The notes beneath the pieces were generated by a model. That model did not search any database. It saw nothing but the letters and a program-made list of their open reading frames with translations, and had not been told where the DNA came from. From Eurosta solidaginis (Eukaryota > Arthropoda > Insecta > Diptera > Tephritidae), in contig NW_027137011.1 in NCBI RefSeq assembly GCF_040869045.1, forward strand, positions 124,001 through 188,000: a DNA stretch of 64,000 nucleotides, written 5' to 3'. Shown in pieces: positions 9,801 through 23,452 of the stretch. Positions within the stretch are counted from its first letter, which is position 1; each line of letters starts with the position of its first letter. A program made the position numbers and the translations under genes.

Positions 9801-10448
9801 ATTTAACTCTAGAATTAAAGGATATACAACGAGAAACAACATTTGACAACCTTTAAACAGTTTTAATAACTATCTCAAAAATTGTCGCTCTGATGCAAAC
9901 AACTGCTGAGTTATCTACTCAAATTTGTTGAACAAAACGACTTACGTATTTTAAGCATGCTAACCTTTAGCCCGGTAAGCAAATTAAAAAAAAAAACGCA
10001 ATATGTAGGCTACACGAGAACGGAGACGTCGAGTAACCAAAACAAATGCGTTAAACAAATTCGTACACGTTATTTATCAATTTAACTCTAGAATTAAAGG
10101 ATATACAACGAGAAACAACGTTTGACAACCTTTAAACAGTTTTAATAACTATCTCAAAGATTTTCGCTCTGATGCAAACAACTGAAGAGTTATCTACTCA
10201 AATTTGTTGAACAAAACGACTTACGTATTTTAAACATGCTAACCTTTAGCCCGGTAAGCAAATTAAAAAAAAAATGTAATATGTAGGCTACACGAGAACG
10301 GAGACGTCGAGTAACCAAAACAAATGCGTTAAACAAATTCGTACACGTTATTTATCAATTTAACTCTAGAATTAAAGGATATACAACGAGAAACAACGTT
10401 TGACAACCTTTAAACAGTTTTAATAACTATCTCAAAAATTGTCGCTCT
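6845..10448 (+). repeat. Long-range duplicated block P, left copy
   Basis: This block starts with the 5-monomer version of the left module and continues with about eight more monomers. It matches 15124-19007 at an offset of 8,280 bp before and about 8,559 bp after one extra monomer near 15.7-15.96 kb. Shared rare variants include TTTCACTCT (7034/15314), GATGCCAAC (7401/15957), GATAAATTG, CTTCCGT (9105/17664), TTACAAAAAA, AAATAGTTTT, CTAGCC (9683/18243) and CAAAGATTTTCG (10156/18716). Only a few private differences separate the copies, such as CTTACATA at about 8829. Confidence 0.85.
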
Positions 10449-11002
10449 GATGCAAACAACTGATGAGTTATCTACTCAAATTTGATGAACAAAACGACTT
10501 ACGTATTTTAAACATGCTAACCTTTAGCCCGGTAAGCAAATTAAAAAAAAAACGCAATATGTAGGCTACACGAGAACGGAGACGTCGAGTAACCAAAACA
10601 AATGCGTTAAACAAATTCGTACACGTTATTTATCAATTTAACTCTAGAATTAAAGGATATACAACGAGAAACAACGTTTGACAACCTTTAAACAGTTTTA
10701 ATAACTATCTCAAAAATTGTCGCTCTGATGCAAACAACTGATGAGTTGTCTACTTAAATTTGTTGAACAAAACGATTACGTATTTTAAACATGCTAACCT
10801 TTAGCCCGGTAAGCAAATTAAAAAAAAACGCAATATGTAGGCTACATGAGAACGGAGACGTCGAGTAACCAAAACAAATGCGTTAAACAAATTCGTAAAC
10901 GTTATTTATCAATTTAACTCTAGAATTAAAGGATATACAACGAGAAACAACGTTTGACAACATTTAAACAGTTTTAATAACTATCTCAAAAATTGTCGCT
11001 CT

Positions 11003-14000
11003 GATGCAAACAACTGATGAGTTATCTACTTAAATTTGTTGAACAAAACGACTTACGTATTTTAAGCATGCTAACCTTTAGCCCGGTAAGCAAATTAAAA
11101 AAAAAAAACACAATATGTAGGCTACACGAGAACAGAGACGTCGAGTAACCAAAACAAATGCGTTAAACAAATTCGTACACGTTATTTATCAATTTAACTC
11201 TAGAATTAAAGGATATACAACGAGAAACAACGTTTGATAACCTTTAAACAGTTTTAATAACTATCTCAAAAATTGTCGCTCTGATGCAAACAACTGATGA
11301 GTTATCTACTTAAATTTGTTGAACAAAACGACTTACGTATTTTAAGCATGCTAACCTTTAGCCCGGTAAGCAAATTAAAAAAAACGCAATATGTAGGCTA
11401 CACGAGAACGGAGACGTCGAGTAATCAAAACAAATGCGTTAAACAAATTCGTACACGTTATTTATCAATTTAACTCTAGAATTAAAGGATATACAACGAG
11501 AAACAACGTTTGACAACCTTTAAACAGTTTTAATAACTATCTCAAAAATTGTCGCTCTGATGCAAACAACTGATGAGTTATCTACTTAAGTTTGTTGAAC
11601 AAAACTACTTACGTATTTTAAACATGCTAACCTTTAGCCCGGGAAGCAAATTAAAAAAAAAAGGCAATATGTAGGCTACACGAGAACGGGGACGTCGAGT
11701 AACCAAAACAAATGCGTTAAACAAATTCGTACACGTTATTTATCAATTTAACTCTAGAATTAAAGGATATACAACGAGAAACAACGTTTGACAACCTTTA
11801 AACAGTTTTAATAACCATCTCAAAAATTGCCGCTCTGATGCAAACTGATGAGTTATCTACTTAAATTTGTTGAACAAAACGACTTACGTATTTTAAGCAT
11901 GCTAACCTTTAGCCCGGTAAGCAAATTAAAAAAAAAAACGCAATATGTAGGCTACACGAGAACGGAGACGTCGAGTAACCAAAACAAATGCGTTAAACAA
12001 ATTCGTACACGTTATTTATCAATTTAACTCTAGAATTAAAGGATATACAACGAGAAACAACGTTTGACAACCTTTAAACAGTTTTAATAACTATCTCAAA
12101 AATTGTCGCTCTGATGCAAACAACTGATGAGTTATCTACTTAAATTTGTTGAACAAAACGACTTACGTATTTTAAACATGCTAACCTTTAGCCCGGTAAG
12201 CAAATTAAAAAAAAAACGCAATATGTAGGCTACACGAGAACGGAGACGTCGAGTAACCAAAACAAATGCGTTAAACAAATTCGTACACGTTATTTATCAA
12301 TTTAACTATAGAATTAAAGGATATACAACGCGAAACAACGTTTGACAACCTTTAAACAGTTTTAATAACTATCTCAAAAATTTTCGCTCTGATGCAAACA
12401 ACTGATGACTTATCTACTCAAATTTGTTGAACAAAACGACTTACGTATTTTAAACATGCTAACCTTTAGCCCGGTAAGCAAATTAAAAAAAAAAACGCAA
12501 TATGTAGGCTACACGAGAACGAAGACGTCGAGTAACCAAAACAAATGCGTTAAACAAATTCGTACACGTTATTTATCAATTTAACTCTAGAATTAAAGGA
12601 TATACAACGAGAAACAACGTTTGACAACCTTTAAACAGTTTTAATAACTATCTCAAAAATTGTCGCTCTGATGCAAACAACTGATGAGTTATCTACGTAA
12701 ATTTGCTGAACAAAACGACTTACGTATTTTAAACATGCTAACCTTTAGCCCGGTAAGCAAATTAAAAAAAAAACGCAATATGTAGGCTACACGAGAACGG
12801 AGACGTCGAGTAACCAAAACAAATGGGTTAAACAAATTCGTACACGTTATTTATCAATTTAACTCTAGAATTAAATGATATACAACGAGAAACAACGTTT
12901 GACAACCTTTAAACAGTTTTAATAACTATCTCAAAAATTGTCGCTCTGATGCAAACAACTGATGAGTTATCTACGTAAATTTGTTGAACAAAACGACTTA
13001 CGTATTTTAAACATGCTAACCTTTAGCCCGGTAAGCAAATTAAAAAAAAACGCAATATGTAGGCTACACGAGAACGGAGACGTCGAGTAACCAAAACAAA
13101 TGCGTTAAACAAATTCGTACACGTTATTTATCAATTTAACTCTAGAATTAGAGGATATACAACGAGAAACAACGTTTGACAACCTTTAAACAGTTTTAAT
13201 AACTATCTCAAAAATTGTCGCTCTGATACAAACAACTGCTGAGTTATCTACTCAAATTTGTTGAACAAAACGACTTACGTATTTTAAACATGCTAACCTT
13301 TAGCCCGGTAAGCAAATTAAAAAAAAAACGCAATATGTAGGCTACACGAGAACGGAGACGTCGAGTAACCAAAACAAATGGGTTAAACAAATTCGTACAC
13401 GTTATTTATCAATTTAACTCTAGAATTAAATGATATACAACGAGAAACAACGTTTGACAACCTTTAAACAGTTTTAATAACTATCTCAAAAATTGTCGCT
13501 CTGATGCAAACAACTGATGAGTTATCTACTTAAATTTGTTGAACAAAACGACTCACGTATTTTAAACATGCTAACTTTTAGCCCGGTAAGCAAATTAAAA
13601 AAAACGCAATATGTAGGCTACACGAGAACGGAGACGTCGAGTAACCAAAACAAATGCGTTAAACAAATTCGTTCACGTTATTTATCAATTTAACTCTAGA
13701 ATTAAAGGATATACAACGAGAAACAACGTTAGACAACTTTTAAACAGTTTTAATAACTATCTCAAAAATTGTCGCTCTGATGCAAACAATTGATGAGTTA
13801 TCTACTCAAATTTGTTGAACAAAACGACTTACGTATTTTAAGCATGCTCACCTTTAGCCCGGTAAGCAAATTAAAAAAAAAACGCAATATGTAGGCTACA
13901 CGAGAACGGAGACGTCGAGTAACCAAAACAAATGCGTTAAACAAATTCGTACACGTTATTTATCAATTTAACTCTAGAATTAAAGGATATACAACGAGAG

Positions 14001-14056
14001 ACAACGTTTGAAAACCTTTAAACAGTTTTAATAACTATCTCAAAAATTGTCGCTCT
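11003..14056 (+). repeat. R module, partial left copy (11 monomers)
   Basis: This is the oldest-looking copy of a module seen more fully at 28866-34142. Its 3,054 bp match the first 3,053 bp of that copy monomer by monomer. Shared marks are AAACACAAT with GAACAGAG, GAGTAATC, GGCAATATG with GAACGGGG, a shortened GCAAACTGATG monomer (11829), CTATAG with CGCGAAAC, GAACGAAG, CTACGTAAA, TTAAATGAT, GATACAAAC, CGTTCACG, CTCACC and TTTGAAAACC (14006). Differences such as CCCGGGAAG here against CCCGCTAAG elsewhere show it has diverged from the other copies. Confidence 0.85.
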
Positions 14057-15123
14057 GATGCAAACAACTGATGAGTTATCTACTTAAATTTGTTGAACAA
14101 AACGACTTACGTATTTTAAGCATGCTAACCTTTAGCCCGGTAAGCAAATTAAAAAAAAAACGCAATATGTAGGCTACACGAGAACGGAGACGTCGAGTAA
14201 CCAAAACAAATGCGTTAAACAAATTCGTACACGTTATTTATCAATTTAACTCTAGAATTAAAGGATATACAACGTTTGACAACCTTTAAACAGTTTTAAT
14301 AACTATCTGAAAAATTGTCGCTCTGATGCAAACAACTGATGAGTTATCTACTTAAATTTGTTGAACAAAACGACTTACGTATTTTAAACATGCTAACCTT
14401 TAGCCCGGTAAGCAAATTAAAAAAACGCAATATGTAGGCTACACGAGAACGGAGACGTCGAGTAACCAAAACAAATGCGTTAAACAAATTCGTATACGTT
14501 ATTTATCAATTTAACTCTAGAATTAAAGGATATACAACGTTTGACAACCTTTAAACAGTTTTAATAACTATCTGAAAAATTGTCGCTCTGATGCAAACAA
14601 CTGATGAGTTATCTACTTAAATTTGTTGAACAAAACAACTTACGTATTTTAAACATGCTAACCTTTAGTCCGGTAAGCAAATTAAAAAAAAACGCAATAT
14701 GTAGGCTACACGAGAACGGAGACGTCGAGTAACCAAAACAAATGGGTTAAACAAGTTCGTATACGTTATTTATCAATTTAACTCTAGAATTAAAGGATAT
14801 ACAACGTTTGACAACCTTTAAACAGTTTTAATAACTATCTGAAAAATTGTCGCTCTGATGCAAACAACTGATGAGTTATCTACTTAAATTTGTTGAACAA
14901 AACGACTTACGTATTTTAAACATGCTAACCTTTAGCCCGGTAAGCAAATAAAAAAAAAACGCAATATGTAGGCTACACGAGAACGGAGACGTCGAGTAAC
15001 CAAAACAAATGCGTTAAACAAATTCGTATACGTTATTTATCAATTTAACTCTAGAATTAAAGGATATACAACGTTTGACAACCTTTAAACAGTTTTAATA
15101 ACTATCTCAAAAATTGTCGCTCT
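14057..15123 (+). repeat. Cluster of short monomers with a 10-bp deletion
   Basis: Four successive monomers here end in ATACAACGTTTGAC, having lost 10 bp between two ACAACG direct repeats. The same short form occurs at about 5131, 6511, 7890 and 16441. I did not see it anywhere after 16.5 kb. It marks a left-hand subfamily that has spread locally by tandem duplication. Confidence 0.85.
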
Positions 15124-18100
15124 GATGCAAACAACTGCTGAGTTATCTACTCAAATTTGTTGAACAAAACGACTTACGTATTTCAAACATGCTAACCTTT
15201 AGCCCGGTAAGCAAATTAAAAAAAAAACGCAATATGTAGGCTACACGAGAACGGAGACGTCGAGTAACCAAAACAAATGGGTTAAACAAATTCGTACACG
15301 TTATTTATCAATTTCACTCTAGAATTAAAGGATATACAACGAGAAACAACGTTTGACAACCTTTAAACAGTTTTAATAACTATCTCAAAAATTGTCGCTC
15401 TGATGCAAACAACTGATGAGTTATCTACTTAAATTTGTTGAACAAAACGACTTAGGTATTTTAAACATGCTAACCTTTAGCCCGGTAAGCAAGTTAAACA
15501 AAAAACGCAATATGTAGGCTACACGAGAACGGAGACGTCGAGTAACCAAAACAAATGCGTTAAACAAATTCGTACACGTTATTTATCAATTTAACTCTAG
15601 AATTAAAGGATATACAACGAGAAACAACGTTTGACAACCTTTAAACAGTTTTAATAACTATCTCAAAAATTGTCGCTCTGATGCAAACAACTGATGAGTT
15701 ATCTACTCAAATTTGTTGAACAAAACGACTTACGTATTTTAAGCATTTTAACCTTTAGCCCGGTAAGCAAATTAAAAAAAAACGCAATATGTAGGCTACA
15801 CGAGAACGGAGACGTCGAGTAACCAAAACAAATGCGTTAAACAAATTCGTACACGTTGTTTATCAATTTAACTCTAGAATTAAAGGATATACAACGAGAA
15901 ACAACGTTTGACAACCTTTAAACAGTTTTAATAACTATCTCAAAAATTGTCGCTCTGATGCCAACAACTGATGAGTTATCTACTTAAATTTGTTGAACAA
16001 AACGACTTACGTATTTTAAGCATGCTAACCTTTAGCCCGGTAAGCAAATTAAAAAAAAAAACGCAATATGTAGGCTACACGAGAACGGAGACGTCGAGTA
16101 ACCAAAACAAATGCGTTAAACAAATTCGTACACGTCATTTATCAATTTAACTCTAGAATTAAAGGATATACAACGAGAAACAACGTTTGACAACCTTTAA
16201 ACAGTTTTAATAACTATCTCAAAAGTTGTCGCTCTGATGCAAACAACTGATGAGTTATCTACTTAAATTTGTTGAACAAAACGACTTACGTATTTTAAAC
16301 ATGCTAACCTTTAGCCCGGTAAGCAAATTAAAAAAAACGCAATATGTAGGCTACACGAGAACGGAGACGTCGAGTAACCAAAACAAATGCGTTTAACAAA
16401 TTCGTATACGTTATTTATCAATTTAACTCTAGAATTAAAGGATATACAACGTTTGACAACCTTTAAACAGTTTTAATAACTATCTGATAAATTGTCGCTC
16501 TGATGCAAACAACTGATGAGTTATCTACTTAAATTTGTTGAACAAAACAACTTACGTATTTTAAACATGCTAACCATTAGCCCGGTAAGCAAATTAAAAA
16601 AAAAACGCAATATGTAGGCTACACGAGAACGGAGACGTCGAGTAACCAAAACAAATGCGTTAAACAAATTCGTACACGTTATTTATCAATTTAACTCTAG
16701 AATTAAAGGATATACAACGAGAAACAACGTTTGACAACCTTTAAACAGTTTTATAACTATCTCAAAAATTTTCGCTCTGATGCAAACAACTGCTGAGTTA
16801 TCTACTCAAATTTGTTGAACAAAACGACTTACGTATTTCAAACATGCTAACCTTTAGCCCGGTAAGCAAATTAAAAAAAAACGCAATATGTAGGCTACAC
16901 GAGAACGGAGACGTCGAGTAACCAAAACAAATGGGTTAAACAAATTCGTACACGTTATTTATCAATCTAACTCCAGAATTAAAGGATATACAACGAGAAA
17001 CAACGTTTGACAACCTTTAAACAGTTTTAATAACTATCTCAAAAATTGTCGCTCTGATGCAAACAACTGATGAGTTATCTACTTAAATTTGTTGAACAAA
17101 ACGACTTACGTATTTTAAACATGCTAACCTTTAGCCCGGTAAGCAAATTAAAAAAAAAAACGCAATATGTAGGCTACACGAGAACGGAGACGTCGAGTAA
17201 CCAAAACAAATGCGTTAAACAAATTCATACACGTTATTTATCAATTTAACTCTAGAATTAAAGGATATACAACGAGAAACAACGTTTGACAACCTTTAAA
17301 CATTTTTAATAACTATCTCAAAAATTGTCGCTCTGATGCAAACAACTGATGAGTTATCTACTCAAATTTGTTGAACAAAACGACTTACGTATTTTAAGCA
17401 TGCTAACCTTTAGCCCGGTAAGCAAATTAAAAAAAAAAACGCAATATGTAGGCTACACGAGAACGGAGACGTCGAGTAACCAAAACAAATGCGTTAAACA
17501 AATTCGTACACGTTATTTCTCAATTTAACTCTAGAATTAAAGGATATACAACGAGAAACAACGTTTGACAACCTTTAAACAGTTTTAATAACTATCTCAA
17601 AAATTGTCGCTCTGATGCAAACAACTGATGAGTTATCTACTTAAATTTGTTGAACAAAACGACTTCCGTATTTTAAGCATGCTAACCTTTAGCCCGGTAA
17701 GCAAATTACAAAAAAAAAAACGCAATATGTAGGCTACACGAGAACGGAGACGTCGAGTAACCAAAACAAATGCGTTAAACAAATTCGTACACGTTATTTA
17801 TCAATTTAACTCTAGAATTAAAGGATATACAACGAGAAACAACGTTTGACAACCTTTAAATAGTTTTAATAACTATCTCAAAAATTGTCGCTCTGATGCA
17901 AACAACTGATGAGTTATCTACTTAAATTTGTTGAACAAAACGACTTACGTATTTTAAGCAAGCTAACCTTTAGCCCGGTAAGCAAATTAAAAAAAAAAAA
18001 CGCAATATGTAGGCTACACGAGAACGGAGACGTCGAGTAACCAAAACAAATACGTTAAACAAATTCGTACACGTTATTTATCAATTTAACTCTAGAATTA

Positions 18101-19007
18101 AAGGATATACAACGAGAAACACCGTTTGACAACCTTTAAACAGTTTTAATAACTATCTCAAAAATTGTCGCTCTGATGCAAACAACTGATGAGTTATCTA
18201 CTTAAATTTGTTGAACAAAACGACTTACGTATTTTAAGCATGCTAGCCTTTAGCCCGGTAAGCAAATTAAAAAAAAAACGCAATATGTAGGCTACACGAG
18301 AACGGAGACGTCGAGTAACCAAAACAAATGCGTTAAACAAATTCGTACACGTTATTTATCAATTTAACTCTAGAATTAAAGGATATACAACGAGAAACAA
18401 CATTTGACAACCTTTAAACAGTTTTAATAACTATCTCAAAAATTGTCGCTCTGATGCAAACAACTGCTGAGTTATCTACTCAAATTTGTTGAACAAAACG
18501 ACTTACGTATTTTAAGCATGCTAACCTTTAGCCCGGTAAGCAAATTAAAAAAAAACGCAATATGTAGGCTACACGAGAACGGAGACGTCGAGTAACCAAA
18601 ACAAATGCGTTAAACAAATTCGTACACGTTATTTATCAATTTAACTCTAGAATTAAAGGATATACAACGAGAAACAACGTTTGACAACCTTTAAACAGTT
18701 TTAATAACTATCTCAAAGATTTTCGCTCTGATGCAAACAACTGAAGAGTTATCTACTCAAATTTGTTGAACAAAACGACTTACGTATTTTAAACATGCTA
18801 ACCTTTAGCCCGGTAAGCAAATTAAAAAAAAAATGTAATATGTAGGCTACACGAGAACGGAGACGTCGAGTAACCAAAACAAATGCGTTAAACAAATTCG
18901 TACACGTTATTTCTCAATTTAACTCTAGAATTAAAGGATATACAACGAGAAACAACGTTTGACAACCTTTAAACAGTTTTAATAACTATCTCAAAAATTG
19001 TCGCTCT
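15124..19007 (+). repeat. Long-range duplicated block P, right copy
   Basis: This is the partner of 6845-10448 and is one monomer longer (3,884 against 3,604 bp). It begins with the complete six-monomer left module (15124-16778). The later part, 17335-18650, recurs again at 23453-24768 with a constant offset of about 6,118 bp, sharing CTTCCGT, CTAGCC, AACACCGTTTG and CAAAGATTTTCG. It therefore acts as a hub for at least two duplication events. Confidence 0.85.
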
Positions 19008-22000
19008 GATGCAAACAACTGATGAGTTATCTACTTAAATTTGTTGAACAAAACGACTTACGTATTTTAAGCATGCTAACCTTTAGCCCGGTAAGCAAAT
19101 TAAAAAAAAAAACACAATATGTAGGCTACACGAGAACAGAGACGTCGAGTAACCAAAACAAATGCGTTAAACAAATTCGTACACGTTATTTATCAATTTA
19201 ACTCTAGAATTAAAGGATATACAACGAGAAACAACGTTTGATAACCTTTAAACAGTTTTAATAACTATCTCAAAAATTGTCGCTCTGATGCAAACAACTG
19301 ATGAGTTATCTACTTAAATTTGTTGAACAAAACGACTTACGTATTTTAAGCATGCTAACCTTTAGCCCGGTAAGCAAATTAAAAAAAAAACGCAATATGT
19401 AGGCTACACGAGAACGGAGACGTCGAGTAACCAAAACAAATACGTTAAACAAATTCGTACACGTTATTTATCAATTTAACTCTAGAATTAAAGGATATAC
19501 AACGAGAAACAACGTTTGACAACCTTTAAACAGTTTTAATAACTATCTCAAAAATTGTCGCTCTGATGCAAACAACTGATGAGTTATCTACTTAAATTTG
19601 TTGAACAAAACGACTTACGTATTTTAAGCATGCTAGCCTTTAGCCCGGTAAGCAAATTAAAAAAAAAACGCAATATGTAGGCTACACGAGAACGGAGACG
19701 TCGAGTAACCAAAACAAATGCGTTAAACAAATTCGTACACGTTATTTATCAATTTAACTCTAGAATTAAAGGATATACAACGAGAAACAACATTTGACAA
19801 CCTTTAAACAGTTTTAATAACTATCTCAAAAATTGTCGCTCTGATGCAAACAACTGCTGAGTTATCTACTCAAATTTGTTGAACAAAACGACTTACGTAT
19901 TTTAAGCATGCTAACCTTTAGCCCGGTAAGCAAATTAAAAAAAAAACGCAATATGTAGGCTACACGAGAACGGAGACGTCGAGTAACCAAAACAAATGCG
20001 TTAAACAAATTCGTACACGTTATTTATCAATTTAACTCTAGAATTAAAGGATATACAACGAGAAACAACGTTTGACAACCTTTAAACAGTTTTAATAACT
20101 ATCTCAAAGATTTTCGCTCTGATGCAAACAACTGAAGAGTTATCTACTCAAATTTGTTGAACAAAACGACTTACGTATTTTAAACATGCTAACCTTTAGC
20201 CCGGTAAGCAAATTAAAAAAAAATGTAATATGTAGGCTACACGAGAACGGAGACGTCGAGTAACCAAAACAAATGCGTTAAACAAATTCGTACACGTTAT
20301 TTATCAATTTAACTCTAGAATTAAAGGATATACAACGAGAAACAACGTTTGACAACCTTTAAACAGTTTTAATAACTATCTCAAAGATTTTCGCTCTGAT
20401 GCAAACAACTGAAGAGTTATCTACTCAAATTTTTTGAACAAAACGACTTACGTATTTTAAACATGCTAACCTTTAGCCCGGTAAGCAAATTAAAAAAAAA
20501 ATGTAATATGTAGGCTACACGAGAATGGAGACGTCGAGTAACCAAAACAAATGCGTTAAACAAATTCGTACACGTTATTTATCAATTTAACTCTAGAATT
20601 AAAGGATATACAACGAGAAACAACGTTTGACAACCTTTAAACAGTTTTAATAACTATCTCAAAAATTGTCGCTCTGATGCAAACAACTGATGAGTTATCT
20701 ACTCAAATTTGATGAACAAAACGACTTACGTATTTTAAACATGCTAACCTTTAGCCCGGTAAGCAAATTAAAAAAAAAATGTAATATGTAGGCTACACGA
20801 GAACGGAGACGTCGAGTAACCAAAACAAATGCGTTAAACAAATTCGTACACGTTATTTATCAATTTAACTCTAGAATTAAAGGATATACAACGAGAAACA
20901 ACGTTTGACAACCTTTAAACAGTTTTAATAACTATCTCAAAAATTGTCGCTCTGATGCAAACAACTGATGAGTTATCTACTCAAATTTGATGAACAAAAC
21001 GACTTACGTATTTTAAACATGCTAACCTTTAGCCCGGTAAGCAAATTAAAAAAAAACGCAATATGTAGGCTACACGAGAACGGAGACGTCGAGTAACCAA
21101 AACAAATGCGTTAAACAAATTCGTACACGTTATTTATCAATTTAACTCTAGAATTAAAGGATATACAACGAGAAACAACGTTTGATAACCTTTAAACAGT
21201 TTTAATAACTATCTCAAAAATTGTCGCTCTGATGCAAACAACTGATGAGTTATCTACTTAAATTTGTTGAACAAAACGACTTACGTATTTTAAGCATGCT
21301 AGCCTTTAGCCCGGTAAGCAAATTAAAAAAAAAATGTAATATGTAGGCTACACGAGAACGGAGACGTCGAGTAACCAAAACAAATGCGTTAAACAAATTC
21401 GTACACGTTATTTATCAATTTAACTCTAGAATTAAAGGATATACAACGAGAAACAACGTTTGACAACCTTTAAACAGTTTTAATAACTATCTCAAAAATT
21501 GTCGCTCTGATGCAAACAACTGATGAGTTATCTACTCAAATTTGATGAACAAAACGACTTACGTATTTTAAACATGCTAACCTTTAGCCCGGTAAGCAAA
21601 TTAAAAAAAAAATGTAATATGTAGGCTACACGAGAACGGAGACGTCGAGTAACCAAAACAAATGCGTTAAACAAATTCGTACACGTTATTTATCAATTTA
21701 ACTCTAGAATTAAAGGATATACAACGAGAAACAACGTTTGACAACCTTTAAACAGTTTTAATAACTATCTCAAAAATTGTCGCTCTGATGCAAACAACTG
21801 ATGAGTTATCTACTCAAATTTGATGAACAAAACGACTTACGTATTTTAAACATGCTAACCTTTAGCCCGGTAAGCAAATTAAAAAAAAAACGCAATATGT
21901 AGGCTACACGAGAACGGAGACGTCGAGTAACCAAAACAAATGCGTTAAACAAATTCGTACACGTTATTTATCAATTTAGCTCTAGAATTAAAGGATATAC

Positions 22001-22064
22001 AACGAGAAACAACGTTTGACAACCTTTAAACAGTTTTAATAACTATCTCAAAAATTGTCGCTCT
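19008..22064 (+). repeat. X module, copy 1 (11 monomers, 3,057 bp)
   Basis: This module starts with an AAACACAAT/GAACAGAG monomer, continues through CAAATACG, CTAGCC and CAACATTTGAC monomers, then a run of CAAAGATTTTCG and TTTGATGAAC monomers with AAATGTAAT. It recurs at 25809-28865 with identical length and at 39980-43028. The rare variant CAAATTTTTTGAAC at about 20428 is shared with about 27231 but not with the third copy, so copies 1 and 2 are the closest pair. Confidence 0.85.
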
Positions 22065-23452
22065 GATGCAAACAACTGATGAGTTATCTACTTAAATTTG
22101 TTGAACAAAACGACTTACGTATTTTAAGCATGCTAACCTTTAGCCCGGTAAGCAAATTAAAAAAAAAAAACACAATATGTAGGCTACACGAGAACAGAGA
22201 CGTCGAGTAACCAAAACAAATGCGTTAAACAAATTCGTACACGTTATTTATCAATTTAACTCTAGAATTAAAGGATATACAACGAGAAACAACGTTTGAT
22301 AACCTTTAAACAGTTTTAATAACTATCTCAAAAACTGTCGCTCTGATGCAAACAACTGATGAGTTATCTACTTAAATTTGTTGAACAAAACGACTTACGT
22401 ATTTTAAGCATGCTAACCTTTAGCCCGGTAAGCAAATTAAAAAAAACGCAATATGTAGGCTACACGAGAACGGAGACGTCGAGTAATCAAAACAAATGCG
22501 TTAAACAAATTCGTACACGTTATTTATCAATTTAACTCTAGAATTAAAGGATATACAACGAGAAACAACGTTTGACAACCTTTAAACAGTTTTAATAACT
22601 ATCTCAAAAATTGTCGCACTGATGCAAACAACTGATGAGTTATCTACTTAAGTTTGTTGAACAAAACGACTTACGTATTTTAAACATGCTAACCTTTAGC
22701 CCGCTAAGCAAATTAAAAAAAAAAGGCAATATGTAGGCTACACGAGAACGGGGACGTCGAGTAACCAAAACAAATGCGTTAAACAAATTCGTACACGTTA
22801 TTTATCAATTTAACTCTAGAATTAAAGGATATACAACGAGAAACAACGTTTGACAACCTTTAAACAGTTTTAATAACCATCTCAAAAATTGCCGCTCTGA
22901 TGCAAACTGATGAGTTATCTACTTAAATTTGTTGAACAAAACGACTTACGTATTTTAAGCATGCTAACCTTTAGCCCGGTAAGCAAATTAAAAAAAAAAA
23001 CGCAATATGTAGGCTACACGAGAACGGAGACGTCGAGTAACCAAAACAAATGCGTTAAACAAATTCGTACACGTTATTTATCAATTTAACTCTAGAATTA
23101 AAGGATATACAACGAGAAACAACGTTTGACAACCTTTAAACAGTTTTAATAACTATCTCAAAAATTGTCGCTCTGATGCAAACAACTGATGAGTTATCTA
23201 CTTAAATTTGTTGAACAAAACGACTTACGTATTTTAAACATGCTAACCTTTAGCCAGGTAAGCAAATTAAAAAAAAAACGCAATATGTAGGCTACACGAG
23301 AACGGAGACGTCGAGTAACCAAAACAAATGCGTTAAACAAATTCGTACACGTTATTTATCAATTTAACTCTAGAATTAAAGGATATACAACGAGAAACAA
23401 CGTTTGACAACCTTTAAACAGTTTTAATAACTATCTCAAAAATTGTCGCTCT
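22065..23452 (+). repeat. R module, short copy (first 5 monomers)
   Basis: This stretch carries the opening series of the R module: AAACACAAT, AAAACTGTC with GAGTAATC, GTCGCACTG with CCCGCTAAG and GAACGGGG, then the GCAAACTGATG short monomer at 22890. It then gives way to a block matching 17.3-18.6 kb instead of continuing with the CTATAG monomer. It matches 28866-30.1 kb at an offset of about 6,801 bp. One private change is AGCCAGGTA near 23256. Confidence 0.8.
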
